Part shown: positions 1 through 6,957 of the stretch, one piece after another | Position numbering within the stretch: position 1 is the stretch's first letter | Layout of the letters: each line of letters starts with the position of its first letter | NCBI GenBank assembly: GCA_030589825.1 | Contig: JAUUZT010000026.1 | Location: 1-8,632, forward strand | Direction: 5' to 3' | DNA length: 8,632 bases | Source: Dehalococcoidia bacterium | GTDB lineage: Bacteria > Chloroflexota > Dehalococcoidia > GIF9 > AB-539-J10 | Made by a program: the position numbers and the translations under genes | Notes under the pieces: model-generated | Databases searched by the model: none | The model's input: only the letters and a program-made list of their open reading frames with translations | What the model was told of the DNA's origin: nothing

Positions 1-311
1 AATCCACCATATAAATTATTCTGCCAACAATCATACATCAGGTCATGATGATAATATTTAGCCTCAAGATTAACCTTCAAATGCCTGTTAATAAAAGGAA
101 GATCAAATCGACTACCGTTATAAGTATAAATCGTATTTACAGTTTCAAGAGCCCTACTAAGATTATCTCTGGTAATCTGTGAGCCTACTAATTGAATTAA
201 TTCACTATCTTCCCCTTTACAACTGTAAATACCGATGACCGTTATGTAATCATAAAACCTTGATAGTCCCGTTGTTTCGATATCAAGATAGGCATCATTC
301 CGCTGATCCAT
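1..311 (-). CDS. YprB-like RNase H-fold exonuclease, N-terminal part (cut by window edge)
   Basis: The frame starts at ATG 311-309 and runs off the left edge, giving 103 complete codons. The protein begins MDQRNDAYLDIETTGLSRFY. The DIETTGL stretch at residues 10-16 matches the ExoI motif (D-x-E metal ligands D10 and E12) of DnaQ-like 3'-5' exonucleases. YNGSRFDLPFI at about residues 69-79 matches ExoII, with D75 as the likely ligand. HHDLMYDCWQNNLYGGL near the visible end resembles the conserved segment before the third motif in the RNase_H_2 / COG3359 (YprB) group. From family knowledge it is a putative cytoplasmic nuclease acting on DNA or RNA; the substrate cannot be told. A GAGG lies 10 bases upstream of the ATG, a somewhat long spacing. 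The third motif and any C-terminal domain (some YprB proteins carry TPRs) are outside the window. The gene is divergent from the DUF362 gene. Confidence 0.8.
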   Translation of the reverse strand, partial: MDQRNDAYLDIETTGLSRFYDYITVIGIYSCKGEDSELIQLVGSQITRDNLSRALETVNTIYTYNGSRFDLPFINRHLKVNLEAKYYHHDLMYDCWQNNLYGG

Positions 312-431
312 TAATCACAAACCTCATTATTAGCATATCATATACTAGTAGTTATCCAGTTATCTTCATACAGACAAATAATAGAATAGCTACTTAAACT
401 GGAGATTTAACAGTATTGCTGATTAAATAGA

Positions 432-445
432 ATGTCTAGAGACAT
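432..445. promoter_or_regulatory. Short dyad in the divergent intergenic region, possible operator
   Basis: ATGTCT and AGACAT are perfect 6-bp inverted half-sites separated by AG, in the 222-bp gap (312-533) between the divergent nuclease and DUF362 genes. The dyad could be a binding site for a dimeric regulator. A 6-bp dyad can also arise by chance in a gap of this size, and no second copy is seen. Apart from this dyad and the weak -10-like boxes at 507-529, I see no gene or other clear signal in the gap. Confidence 0.2.
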
Positions 446-506
446 CTATTGTAATACTTTTCTCCAATGAAAAATGTATTTCTATGAATAATTTTTAACT
501 GTAAGC

Positions 507-529
507 TATACTATTAACTCCAGTATAAT
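507..529 (+). promoter_or_regulatory. -10-like boxes just upstream of the DUF362 gene
   Basis: TATACT (507-512) and TATAAT (524-529) are good matches to a bacterial -10 hexamer, but neither has a convincing -35 hexamer at 16-18 bases. If TATAAT is used, transcription would begin near 535-537, at or just past the first ATG (534). That would favour translation from the internal ATG at 579. The region is AT-rich, so chance matches are likely. Confidence 0.3.
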
Positions 530-533
530 TCCA

Positions 534-1754
534 ATGCATAAATTGACAGATAACCAAAGCCAAAAAAACATCCCTACAATGGCAACAGTATCCATTGTAA
601 AAGCTGACAGATACGAATACGAGCAAGTCTATAATGCAGTAAAGAGAAGTGTTGAATTAATAGGCGGACTTAAAGCCATTATCAAGCCAGGGAGCAAAGT
701 CTTTGTAAAGATAAATCATCTGTCTCCCCCCACTCCAGCAGAGAAAGGAATTGTCACTAATCCAATCTTCGTAGAAGCCGTTCTTAATTTATTGAAAGAG
801 CTTGATATAGATATCACCATAGGTGATGAACTCTCCTCCTACAATATAGATGGCTTTCACATCTCAGGATTTCGGCAAATGTGTGAAAAAGTTGGTGTTA
901 GATTAACCAATTTAAGAGAAGGAGGATTTGTTGAGTGCAAATGTCATGGACATTCTCTTGACACCGTATACATTTCTAAAACTGTTCTTAATGCAGATAT
1001 AGTAGTAAATCTCCCGAAATTCAAGACACATTCATTAACTACTATCACTGGTGGGGTTAAGAACATGTATGGTGTGATACCTGGTAGTTTCCGTAGTAAA
1101 TACCATGGAGAGTATTCAAACATCAAGGAATTTAGCCAAGTTCTGGTAGATGTTTATTCCGTTATTAAGCCAAATCTAACTATTATGGATGCTATCATAG
1201 CTATGGAGGGTGAAGGACCAGCATCAGGTAAATTAAGAAATCTAGGTATTATATTGTCCAGTCGAGACGCAGTAGCTCTTGATGCAGTAGCAACAAGTGT
1301 AGTCGGCTTCAATCCAAAACGCATTCTAACAACACAATTCTGCAACAACAGACACCTAGGTGTAGGAGATATAAACCAAATCGAAATAGTTGGTGAAAAA
1401 ATAGCCGATGTATCTGTTGCAGACTTCAAGGCACCACTAGCTTTTACCAGCCTATTCATTAGCGGCATTCCAAGTTATCTTCCCAAATTCCTTATAAAGC
1501 ATCTCGCCATCATCCCCCATGTAATAGAAAGGAATTGTACTGGCTGTTCAGAGTGCGAGAATATATGTCCTACTGGTGCCATTACTGTAACCAATAAAAA
1601 GGCAGCAATCAACAAAGAGTCCTGCATAGATTGCATGTGTTGTCACGAGGTATGTCGCTTTAATGCTATCGTGCCAGGACGTTCTATAATTGGAATCCTC
1701 TTCCATTTAGGTAGCACTATCGTAAACAAATTAAGATTGTTTTCTTCTCGATGA
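534..1754 (+). CDS. DUF362 protein with C-terminal 2x[4Fe-4S] ferredoxin domain
   Basis: The N-terminal and central part (about residues 17-300) fits the DUF362 family (PF04015, COG2006). The hallmark blocks are LPKFKTH followed by TGGVKNMYGVIPG at about 160-184, and MDAIIAMEGEGPASG at about 218-232. The C-terminal part carries two complete C-x2-C-x2-C-x3-C clusters, C335/C338/C341/C345 and C364/C367/C370/C374, expected to bind two [4Fe-4S] centres. No signal peptide or clear membrane segment is seen, so a cytoplasmic iron-sulfur protein is likely. The reaction is unknown; electron transfer is inferred from the clusters. The longest frame is given, but family proteins usually begin with a short M-x-x-V-S-I-V segment, which matches Met16 (ATG 579: MATVSIVKAD). 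Neither ATG has a Shine-Dalgarno sequence. The gene stands alone, convergent with pyruvate kinase. Confidence 0.9.
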   Translation: MHKLTDNQSQKNIPTMATVSIVKADRYEYEQVYNAVKRSVELIGGLKAIIKPGSKVFVKINHLSPPTPAEKGIVTNPIFVEAVLNLLKELDIDITIGDELSSYNIDGFHISGFRQMCEKVGVRLTNLREGGFVECKCHGHSLDTVYISKTVLNADIVVNLPKFKTHSLTTITGGVKNMYGVIPGSFRSKYHGEYSNIKEFSQVLVDVYSVIKPNLTIMDAIIAMEGEGPASGKLRNLGIILSSRDAVALDAVATSVVGFNPKRILTTQFCNNRHLGVGDINQIEIVGEKIADVSVADFKAPLAFTSLFISGIPSYLPKFLIKHLAIIPHVIERNCTGCSECENICPTGAITVTNKKAAINKESCIDCMCCHEVCRFNAIVPGRSIIGILFHLGSTIVNKLRLFSSR

Positions 1755-1777
1755 AATTATCTATAAGAAAGTTTCTT

Positions 1778-1839
1778 TTGGATATCATTCTTTAAAGAGA
1801 TAGACTGACTTGAGTATTATTTAAAAAGATAATATCCAA
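1778..1839. terminator. Weak inverted repeats between convergent genes, possible terminator
   Basis: The 98-bp gap between the DUF362 and pyruvate kinase stop codons contains TTGGATAT (1778-1785) and its exact inverse ATATCCAA (1832-1839). It also holds a 10-bp palindrome TCTTTAAAGA (1789-1798) and a small AT hairpin TATTAT/ATAATA (1815-1820 with 1829-1834). The outer and small stems overlap and exclude each other. No GC-rich stem followed by a T-run is present, so an intrinsic terminator is suspected mainly from position. Confidence 0.25.
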
Positions 1840-1852
1840 GTAAAGTTAGGTA

Positions 1853-3295
1853 TCAATCAATCTTCTGCACTTTTAACATATTGGTGTTACCAGATATTCC
1901 AATAGGAACTCCAGCAGTTACCACGATAAGGTCATCTTCCTTGGCGAGGCCCGACTTAATAGCTAACTGAGCTCCCTGCCGAAAAACATCTTCCAACTTT
2001 GTATATTCATCAGTCCTGAAAGGACAAACACCCCAGTATAATGCCAATCTCCTTCTTATTTTATCCTTTGTAGTAATTGCAAGAATAGGCGTTCCCGGTC
2101 GATACTTTGCTACTCGATGTGCTGTACTTCCAGAGGTAGTATAAGCAATAATTGCCTTAGCACCTAGTTGTTCCGCTATATTACATGCAGCATAGCTAAT
2201 CGCATCATCGGTCTGTGGTACTACTGTATCAGCTTTAGCGGAGAGGATACTATGATAAGGTAGTGCCTGTTCAGTCTCTATCGCAATTTGTCTCATCACC
2301 AACACACTCTCTTCAGGATAATTACCAACTGCTGTTTCTCCTGAGAGCATAATTGCATCGGCACCATCTAAAATAGCATTAGCAACATCACTAGCCTCAG
2401 CACGTGTAGGTCTTGGGGAATGTATCATAGATTCCAACATCTGAGTAGCTACAATTACAGGTTTCCCCATTCGATTACATTTGGAGATTATTTCCTTCTG
2501 CAGAAGCGGAACTTTTGTTAACGGTACCTCCACTCCCAAATCACCGCGAGCTATCATTATCCCATCTGCTTCCATAATTATCTCATCAATATTTTCAACA
2601 GCCTCATGTTTCTCAATCTTTGCTATAAGAGGCATGCTTTCATCTATCTCGTGCAGGAACTTTCTTACCCCAATTATGTCGTCTGCCTCCCTGACAAACG
2701 ATAGAGCCACGTAATCCACTTTATGTTCCAACCCAAATTTCAGATGTTCCAAGTCATCCACGGTAACCGAAGGTATGCTAAGCCTCACATTTGGTACATT
2801 AACACCTTTTTCAGCAGATAAAATACCCCCATTAATTACCTTGCATGTAACTTCTGTATTCGAGGCAGCTAATACAATTAAAGCAATAGCACCATCATTT
2901 AGAAATATCTTGTCCCCTTCCTTAACATCATCAGAAAATGAGGGAAGATTAACTGATACCATGTGCTCATCTCCAATAATCTCCAAGGTGTTAAGCACAA
3001 ATTCATCTCCCTCTTTGAGTAATACTTCATCCTTTTTCAAAGCCCCTGTCCTCACCTTAGGACCCGGTAAATCCTGTAATATGGCAACAGGCATATTCAG
3101 ACGCGCAGATATCTTTCGTATTTTGTTTATTGAATTAGCATGCTGAGCATAATTACCATGGGAGAAATTCAATCGTGCAACATTCATACCTGCGCCAACA
3201 AGTTTTTCAATCATTTGTTCTGAATCACTAGCAGGCCCAATAGTACAAACCATTTTGGTTTTTCTAATCATATTTTGTTTAATATTTTTGTTCAT
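1853..3295 (-). CDS. pyk: Pyruvate kinase
   Basis: This enzyme catalyses the last ATP-forming glycolytic step, phosphoenolpyruvate + ADP to pyruvate + ATP, in the cytoplasm. The 480-residue length equals the common bacterial form without the extra C-terminal PEP-utiliser-like domain found in Bacillus. Visible motifs are KMVCTIGPAS (14-23), ARLNFSHG (40-47; R41, N43, S45), DLPGPKVR (75-82), IAKIEKHEA (catalytic K226, metal ligand E228), DGIMIARGDLG (244-254; D252), T284 in VATQMLESM, and RPTRAEASDVANAILDGADAIMLSGET (the active-site signature helix, 295-321). Residues from about 360 form the C-terminal regulatory-domain fold, with YTTSGSTA at 385-392. Leu76 and Lys80 are the pair typical of K+-independent enzymes. 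An in-frame TGA lies four codons before Met1. There is no good Shine-Dalgarno sequence; Met9 is the alternative start. The gene is divergent from the M16 peptidase gene. Confidence 0.97.
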   Translation of the reverse strand: MNKNIKQNMIRKTKMVCTIGPASDSEQMIEKLVGAGMNVARLNFSHGNYAQHANSINKIRKISARLNMPVAILQDLPGPKVRTGALKKDEVLLKEGDEFVLNTLEIIGDEHMVSVNLPSFSDDVKEGDKIFLNDGAIALIVLAASNTEVTCKVINGGILSAEKGVNVPNVRLSIPSVTVDDLEHLKFGLEHKVDYVALSFVREADDIIGVRKFLHEIDESMPLIAKIEKHEAVENIDEIIMEADGIMIARGDLGVEVPLTKVPLLQKEIISKCNRMGKPVIVATQMLESMIHSPRPTRAEASDVANAILDGADAIMLSGETAVGNYPEESVLVMRQIAIETEQALPYHSILSAKADTVVPQTDDAISYAACNIAEQLGAKAIIAYTTSGSTAHRVAKYRPGTPILAITTKDKIRRRLALYWGVCPFRTDEYTKLEDVFRQGAQLAIKSGLAKEDDLIVVTAGVPIGISGNTNMLKVQKID

Positions 3296-3296
3296 C

Positions 3297-3336
3297 TTTA
3301 ATAATCACTTAAATAATTCAATTTAAATAAATCAAT
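3297..3336. repeat. AT-rich 14-bp tandem repeat in the pyk/M16 divergent gap
   Basis: TTAAATAATTCAAT (3309-3322) is followed directly by TTAAATAAATCAAT (3323-3336), identical at 13 of 14 positions. A third, degenerate copy, TTTAATAATCACT, precedes them (3297-3309, sharing one base; 11 of 13 matches to the shared core). The array sits immediately upstream of the pyruvate kinase start codon on the minus strand. It may be a regulator-binding array or promoter-associated AT tract. Low complexity makes chance similarity a real alternative. Confidence 0.5.
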
Positions 3337-3341
3337 AATCG

Positions 3342-3371
3342 TTCAAGCTAATATTGGCTTAATTTTAGCAT
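3342..3371 (+). promoter_or_regulatory. Possible promoter for the M16 peptidase gene
   Basis: TTCAAG (3342-3347) and TAGCAT (3366-3371) are separated by 18 bases and resemble weak -35 and -10 hexamers. Transcription would start near 3377-3379, exactly at the first in-frame ATG. This would leave a leader of about 50 bases before the family-like start at 3428. Both hexamers are imperfect. Confidence 0.25.
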
Positions 3372-3376
3372 ATTTC

Positions 3377-4696
3377 ATGATTCATCAAATTGACTATGAA
3401 GCTATAATAAACGTAGAATATGTATCAATGTACAAACAGAGCGTTCTTGATAATGGACTAAAAGTTATCACAAGAACTATGCCACATAGTCATTCAGTAA
3501 GCATAGCTTTTCTCATCGGTACGGGATCCTGTTATGAAAAACATAAAGAGAAAGGCATTTCACACTTCATCGAACATATGTGTTTCAAGGGAACCAATCA
3601 CAGGCCAACAGCCATGCACATAACACGTGAAATCGAGGGTGTAGGGGGAATCATCAATGCCAGTACAGATAAAGAAAGTACTGTTTTCTGGAGCAAGGTA
3701 GCCAGCAAACATTTCCCAGTTGCATTGGATGTGCTTTCAGATCTGGTGCTCAACTCTAAATTCGATATAGAAGAACTTGGTAAAGAGCGCAAGGTAATAA
3801 TCGAAGAAATCAACATGAACCTTGACTTGCCACAGCAAAGAGTAAACATGTTAATTGACGAATTGCTATGGCCAAACCAGGTTCTTGGTAATGAGATTGC
3901 AGGAAGTAAGGAAAGTGTATCTTCTATAACACGCAACAATTTGATTAATTATTTCACGGACCGTTACGTACCAAACAATACTGTACTCAGCGTAGCAGGA
4001 AACATAGAACATGATCAATTGATTGCCAAATTAAGAACAGCAATAAATGGATGGACAGCTAAAGAAGTTCCAAAGGACTATGCAAGCAATGATACGCAAA
4101 ATGCCCCCAGACTACTTATGGAGACTAAAGTTTGTGTGCAGACACACCTTTGTCTTGCCGTTCATGGTTTCTCTTACTTCCATCCTCAACGTTTCGTACT
4201 TGACCTGTTGAACACGGTACTAGGGGGAGGAATGAGTAGCCGACTTTTCACTGAGATACGAGAAAAGAGAGGTCTGGCATATGACATCGCTAGTTATGTA
4301 GACCATCGCCAAAATTCAGGCGCTTTTGTTGTTTACGCTGGTGTTGATCCCAATAACACACAAGTCACCATCGAAGCCATATTAGAAGAACTATCCAAGC
4401 TTAAACAAGAGATTACCACAGATGAGCTTAATAGAGCCAAAGAATTATCTAAGGGCAGACTACAGCTTCGATTAGAAGACAGCAGAAATGTAGCTTTATG
4501 GCTTGGTAGCCAACAACTGCTAACTGGTCAGATACTGGAAATAAACGAGGTCATCAAAATTATAGATGCTATTACTCTTGATGACCTTAAACAAGTTGCA
4601 AATGAATTACTATCGAACGATAAAATTAGTATGGCAATCGTAGGACCTAGTGATAATAATCCTTCGATTGAGTACCTTAAGTCTAGGGTAATATAA
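3377..4696 (+). CDS. M16B family zinc metallopeptidase (processing-peptidase-like)
   Basis: The protein shows the inverted zinc motif of the insulinase/M16 family, HFIEH at residues 63-67 (H63, H67 zinc ligands; E66 catalytic base). The third ligand is expected at E143 or E144 in KVIIEEI, the usual distance downstream. The C-terminal half carries the glycine-rich LGGGMSSRLF (282-291) and the substrate-binding R298/Y302 pair in REKRGLAY. At 439 residues it is a single-chain M16B subunit, probably a homodimer that cleaves peptides or unfolded proteins. No signal peptide is seen, so a cytoplasmic location is likely. The longest frame is given, but MYKQSVLDNGLKVITRT from Met18 (ATG 3428) looks like the normal family N-terminus. 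That start would place HxxEH at about residue 46, as in relatives. Neither ATG has a Shine-Dalgarno sequence. Many bacteria carry such a gene near pnp or dut, but neither is visible here. Confidence 0.95.
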   Translation: MIHQIDYEAIINVEYVSMYKQSVLDNGLKVITRTMPHSHSVSIAFLIGTGSCYEKHKEKGISHFIEHMCFKGTNHRPTAMHITREIEGVGGIINASTDKESTVFWSKVASKHFPVALDVLSDLVLNSKFDIEELGKERKVIIEEINMNLDLPQQRVNMLIDELLWPNQVLGNEIAGSKESVSSITRNNLINYFTDRYVPNNTVLSVAGNIEHDQLIAKLRTAINGWTAKEVPKDYASNDTQNAPRLLMETKVCVQTHLCLAVHGFSYFHPQRFVLDLLNTVLGGGMSSRLFTEIREKRGLAYDIASYVDHRQNSGAFVVYAGVDPNNTQVTIEAILEELSKLKQEITTDELNRAKELSKGRLQLRLEDSRNVALWLGSQQLLTGQILEINEVIKIIDAITLDDLKQVANELLSNDKISMAIVGPSDNNPSIEYLKSRVI

Positions 4697-4703
4697 CTAG
4701 TTT

Positions 4704-4784
4704 GGGATACTATTCTACAAAATAATATTATTGAATATCCCTTCAGTATTCAAAACTAATAATTACTACTAAACGTCTTAGTTT
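4704..4784 (+). other. Competing small hairpins between the M16 gene and the DUF3604-PrpD operon
   Basis: The 123-bp gap holds several inverted repeats. GGGATA (4704-4709) pairs with TATCCC (4736-4741) around the 12-bp palindrome AATAATATTATT (4721-4732). TTGAATA (4731-4737) pairs with TATTCAA (4747-4753). AAACTAA (4753-4759) pairs with TTAGTTT (4778-4784), which can also pair partly with ACTAA (4768-4772). Several of these exclude one another. None is followed by a T-run, so a standard terminator for the M16 gene is not shown. They could form a structured 5' leader for the downstream operon, or be chance in AT-rich DNA. Confidence 0.3.
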
Positions 4785-4807
4785 ACCTGTGCTCGTTTAA
4801 TAATATC

Positions 4808-4814
4808 AGGAGAT
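4808..4814 (+). promoter_or_regulatory. Shine-Dalgarno of the DUF3604 gene
   Basis: AGGAGAT lies five bases before ATG 4820. It is one of the two strong ribosome-binding sites in the window and fixes the start of the 705-residue frame. Confidence 0.8.
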
Positions 4815-4819
4815 GTCTC

Positions 4820-6937
4820 ATGCAACATATTGAAACTGGCAGTGCAATAATTGAGCCCCTTAGCCCTGTGATAGCTGGATCATTCCAGAGCATTATCTTC
4901 ACATACACGGCAGGACATCCCATAGATGATACTGGCTATCTTAAGATTGTATTCCGCCATGTTGGTGATTTTGGCACCCCACAGTTTGACAACCCCATAG
5001 CAGCGAATTACTGTACTGTAACAACCAACGGTAATTGTCGTATTGAGCCACGATGGGACCCCAAGGGTCACACCCGTCCCTGGGGGCAATCTCTATTCCT
5101 AAAAGTTATGAATGGTTTTCTTAAGAAGGGAGAGAAAGTAATAGTCACTTTTGGAGATAGATCTAAAGGATCTCCAGGCTGGCAAATACAGACATTTTGT
5201 GAATATAGTTTTGAGTTCAAGACCCTTGTTGACCCTATAGCCACCTATGAATTCAAGGAAATTGCAGTTTCACCTGTTCTTTGTATAGTACCAGGTCAAC
5301 CATCAAGAGCAATATGTATTGCTCCATCTCAAGTACAAACCAACAAAAGTTTTAACTACTATCTCAAACTTGAGGATCAATGGGGTAATCCTACAGAAAA
5401 ACCATTGAAGATAACCCATTCTGGTTTCTCACAGATAGGAATAAAAACCATCACTATCCAAGACGAAAACACGAAATTAAATGCAGAAAGTAACCTAATT
5501 GAAATACTGGAAGAAGATGAGTCCTTACATCCATACTGGGCAGATTTTCATGGACAATCGGAGGAGACTATTGGTAGCAATTCTATTCAGGATTATTTCG
5601 TCTTTGCCCGTGACTATGCACTAATTGATATAGCTGGACACCAAGGCAACGATTTTCAAATCGACGACGACTTCTGGAAAACAATCAATGAAACCACCGA
5701 TAAATTTTATCAACCTGATAGTTTCGTCACATTTCCCGGCTATGAATGGAGTGGAAACACCCCGCTAGGAGGTGATCGAAATGTCTTTTTCCGTTCCGAG
5801 GGTGGACAAATCAGCAGAAGTTGCACAGATTTATTGCCAGAAAAGCACTCCTCATATACAAATTCTCCTACAGTAATGGATTTATTTGAAGAACTCAGAA
5901 ATCAAACAACGGGAGCTTTCACCTTCGCTCACGTAGGAGGGCGCTATGCAGATATTACCATGCACGATCCAGAAATTGAGCTGGCAATTGAGGTGCATTC
6001 AGACTGGGGAACATTTGAATGGCTAATAGATGATGCCTTCAGAATGGGATACCGAATTGGTATTTGTGCTAACTCTGATGGCCATAAAGGACGTCTTGGG
6101 GCATCATACCCTGGAGCCAGCAAGTTTGGTTCACTAGGAGGACTGACTTGTGTGCTGGCAACCAAACTTGATAGAGATAGTATCTTCGACGCAATAAAAG
6201 CAAGGCATTGTTATGCTACCACAGGTAACCGAAGCCTGTTAAAAACACATATTACTATGGATAATGGACAAAGAGCCATGATGGGCGATATTGTGTCTTA
6301 TAAAGATGGTACTGCAGTACTTTCAGTTAATACTTCAGGTACAGCTCCCATAGAGAGTATAGAAATTCGTAATGGTCCGCAAACTATTGGCACTTTTAGA
6401 CCATATGATAATAACGATATATCCCACAGCAAAAAAATAAAGATTGCATGGAGTGGATCAGAGCTACGAGGTCGAGCACGTATGGTATCCTGGAATGGAG
6501 CATTAGACCTCATTGGTAATACTATTTCTAGTGCCAGAGCTATAAATTTCTGGAATAGGCATAATCCATTGAAGCTCATAAACAATAATCGATTAGAATG
6601 GAAATCAATAACTACTGGGGGAGTTGCGGGAATTATAATAACACTAGAAGAAGCCAATACAGGACAACTTGAAATTGAAACAACACAAGGCCATATTTCA
6701 ATAGACGTGAACTCAATTGGAATTAAACCAAAGACATATGATTATGGCGGATTGTGTAAAAAGTTAGAGATATACAAACTTCCTGATACTAAGTCTGCAA
6801 CGGAGGTATCTTTCAAGTTGCCTTTAAAATCAGTTAACAAAGGTGACAACCCAATATATATCCGCGTGATGCAAGAAGATGGACATATGGCATGGAGTAG
6901 TCCTATATATTTGATAAATAACACACTCAATGAATAG
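4820..6937 (+). CDS. DUF3604 family, PHP-like putative metal-dependent hydrolase
   Basis: The 705-residue protein has a beta-rich N-terminal region (about 1-235), a PHP-like core (about 236-475) and a beta-rich C-terminal region. Core motifs are HPYWADFHGQSEET (237-250; D242, H244), DIAGHQGNDF (270-279; H274, D278), FPGYEWSGN (305-313; E309), AHVGGRYAD (370-378; H371), EVHSDWG (391-397), NSDGHKGRLG (418-427; D420, H422) and YATTGNR (465-471). These match DUF3604 (PF12228). From the PHP-superfamily relation they should form a metal-binding hydrolytic site, but the substrate is unknown. Motif I reads H-G-Q rather than the classical H-x-H of PHP enzymes. No signal peptide or membrane helix is seen, so a cytoplasmic location is likely. 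The start follows a strong AGGAG. The stop is 20 bases before the MmgE/PrpD start codon, so the two genes are very probably co-transcribed and functionally linked. Confidence 0.85.
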   Translation: MQHIETGSAIIEPLSPVIAGSFQSIIFTYTAGHPIDDTGYLKIVFRHVGDFGTPQFDNPIAANYCTVTTNGNCRIEPRWDPKGHTRPWGQSLFLKVMNGFLKKGEKVIVTFGDRSKGSPGWQIQTFCEYSFEFKTLVDPIATYEFKEIAVSPVLCIVPGQPSRAICIAPSQVQTNKSFNYYLKLEDQWGNPTEKPLKITHSGFSQIGIKTITIQDENTKLNAESNLIEILEEDESLHPYWADFHGQSEETIGSNSIQDYFVFARDYALIDIAGHQGNDFQIDDDFWKTINETTDKFYQPDSFVTFPGYEWSGNTPLGGDRNVFFRSEGGQISRSCTDLLPEKHSSYTNSPTVMDLFEELRNQTTGAFTFAHVGGRYADITMHDPEIELAIEVHSDWGTFEWLIDDAFRMGYRIGICANSDGHKGRLGASYPGASKFGSLGGLTCVLATKLDRDSIFDAIKARHCYATTGNRSLLKTHITMDNGQRAMMGDIVSYKDGTAVLSVNTSGTAPIESIEIRNGPQTIGTFRPYDNNDISHSKKIKIAWSGSELRGRARMVSWNGALDLIGNTISSARAINFWNRHNPLKLINNNRLEWKSITTGGVAGIIITLEEANTGQLEIETTQGHISIDVNSIGIKPKTYDYGGLCKKLEIYKLPDTKSATEVSFKLPLKSVNKGDNPIYIRVMQEDGHMAWSSPIYLINNTLNE

Positions 6938-6944
6938 TCTTTCT

Positions 6945-6950
6945 CAGGAG
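6945..6950 (+). promoter_or_regulatory. Shine-Dalgarno of the MmgE/PrpD gene
   Basis: CAGGAG lies seven bases before ATG 6958, inside the 20-base gap after the upstream stop codon. It supports this start and translation from a shared message. Confidence 0.8.
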
Positions 6951-6957
6951 CTGTTAT

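Noticed and set aside
398..524. ACTGGAG (398-404) and CTCCAGT (518-524) as a long-range inverted repeat
   Set aside because: A 7-bp match over a gap of this size is expected by chance, and nothing else supports pairing.
1154..1468. Minus-strand open frame inside the DUF362 gene
   Set aside because: It is the shadow of a strongly conserved plus-strand gene and shows no recognisable protein features.
2775..3146. Plus-strand open frame inside pyruvate kinase
   Set aside because: It is antisense to conserved pyruvate kinase motifs, with no ribosome-binding site or family match.
3598..3939. Minus-strand open frame of 113 codons inside the M16 peptidase gene
   Set aside because: It lies opposite the zinc-motif region of a clear family member. 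Its translation is low-complexity and rich in Ser and Leu, typical of an antisense shadow.
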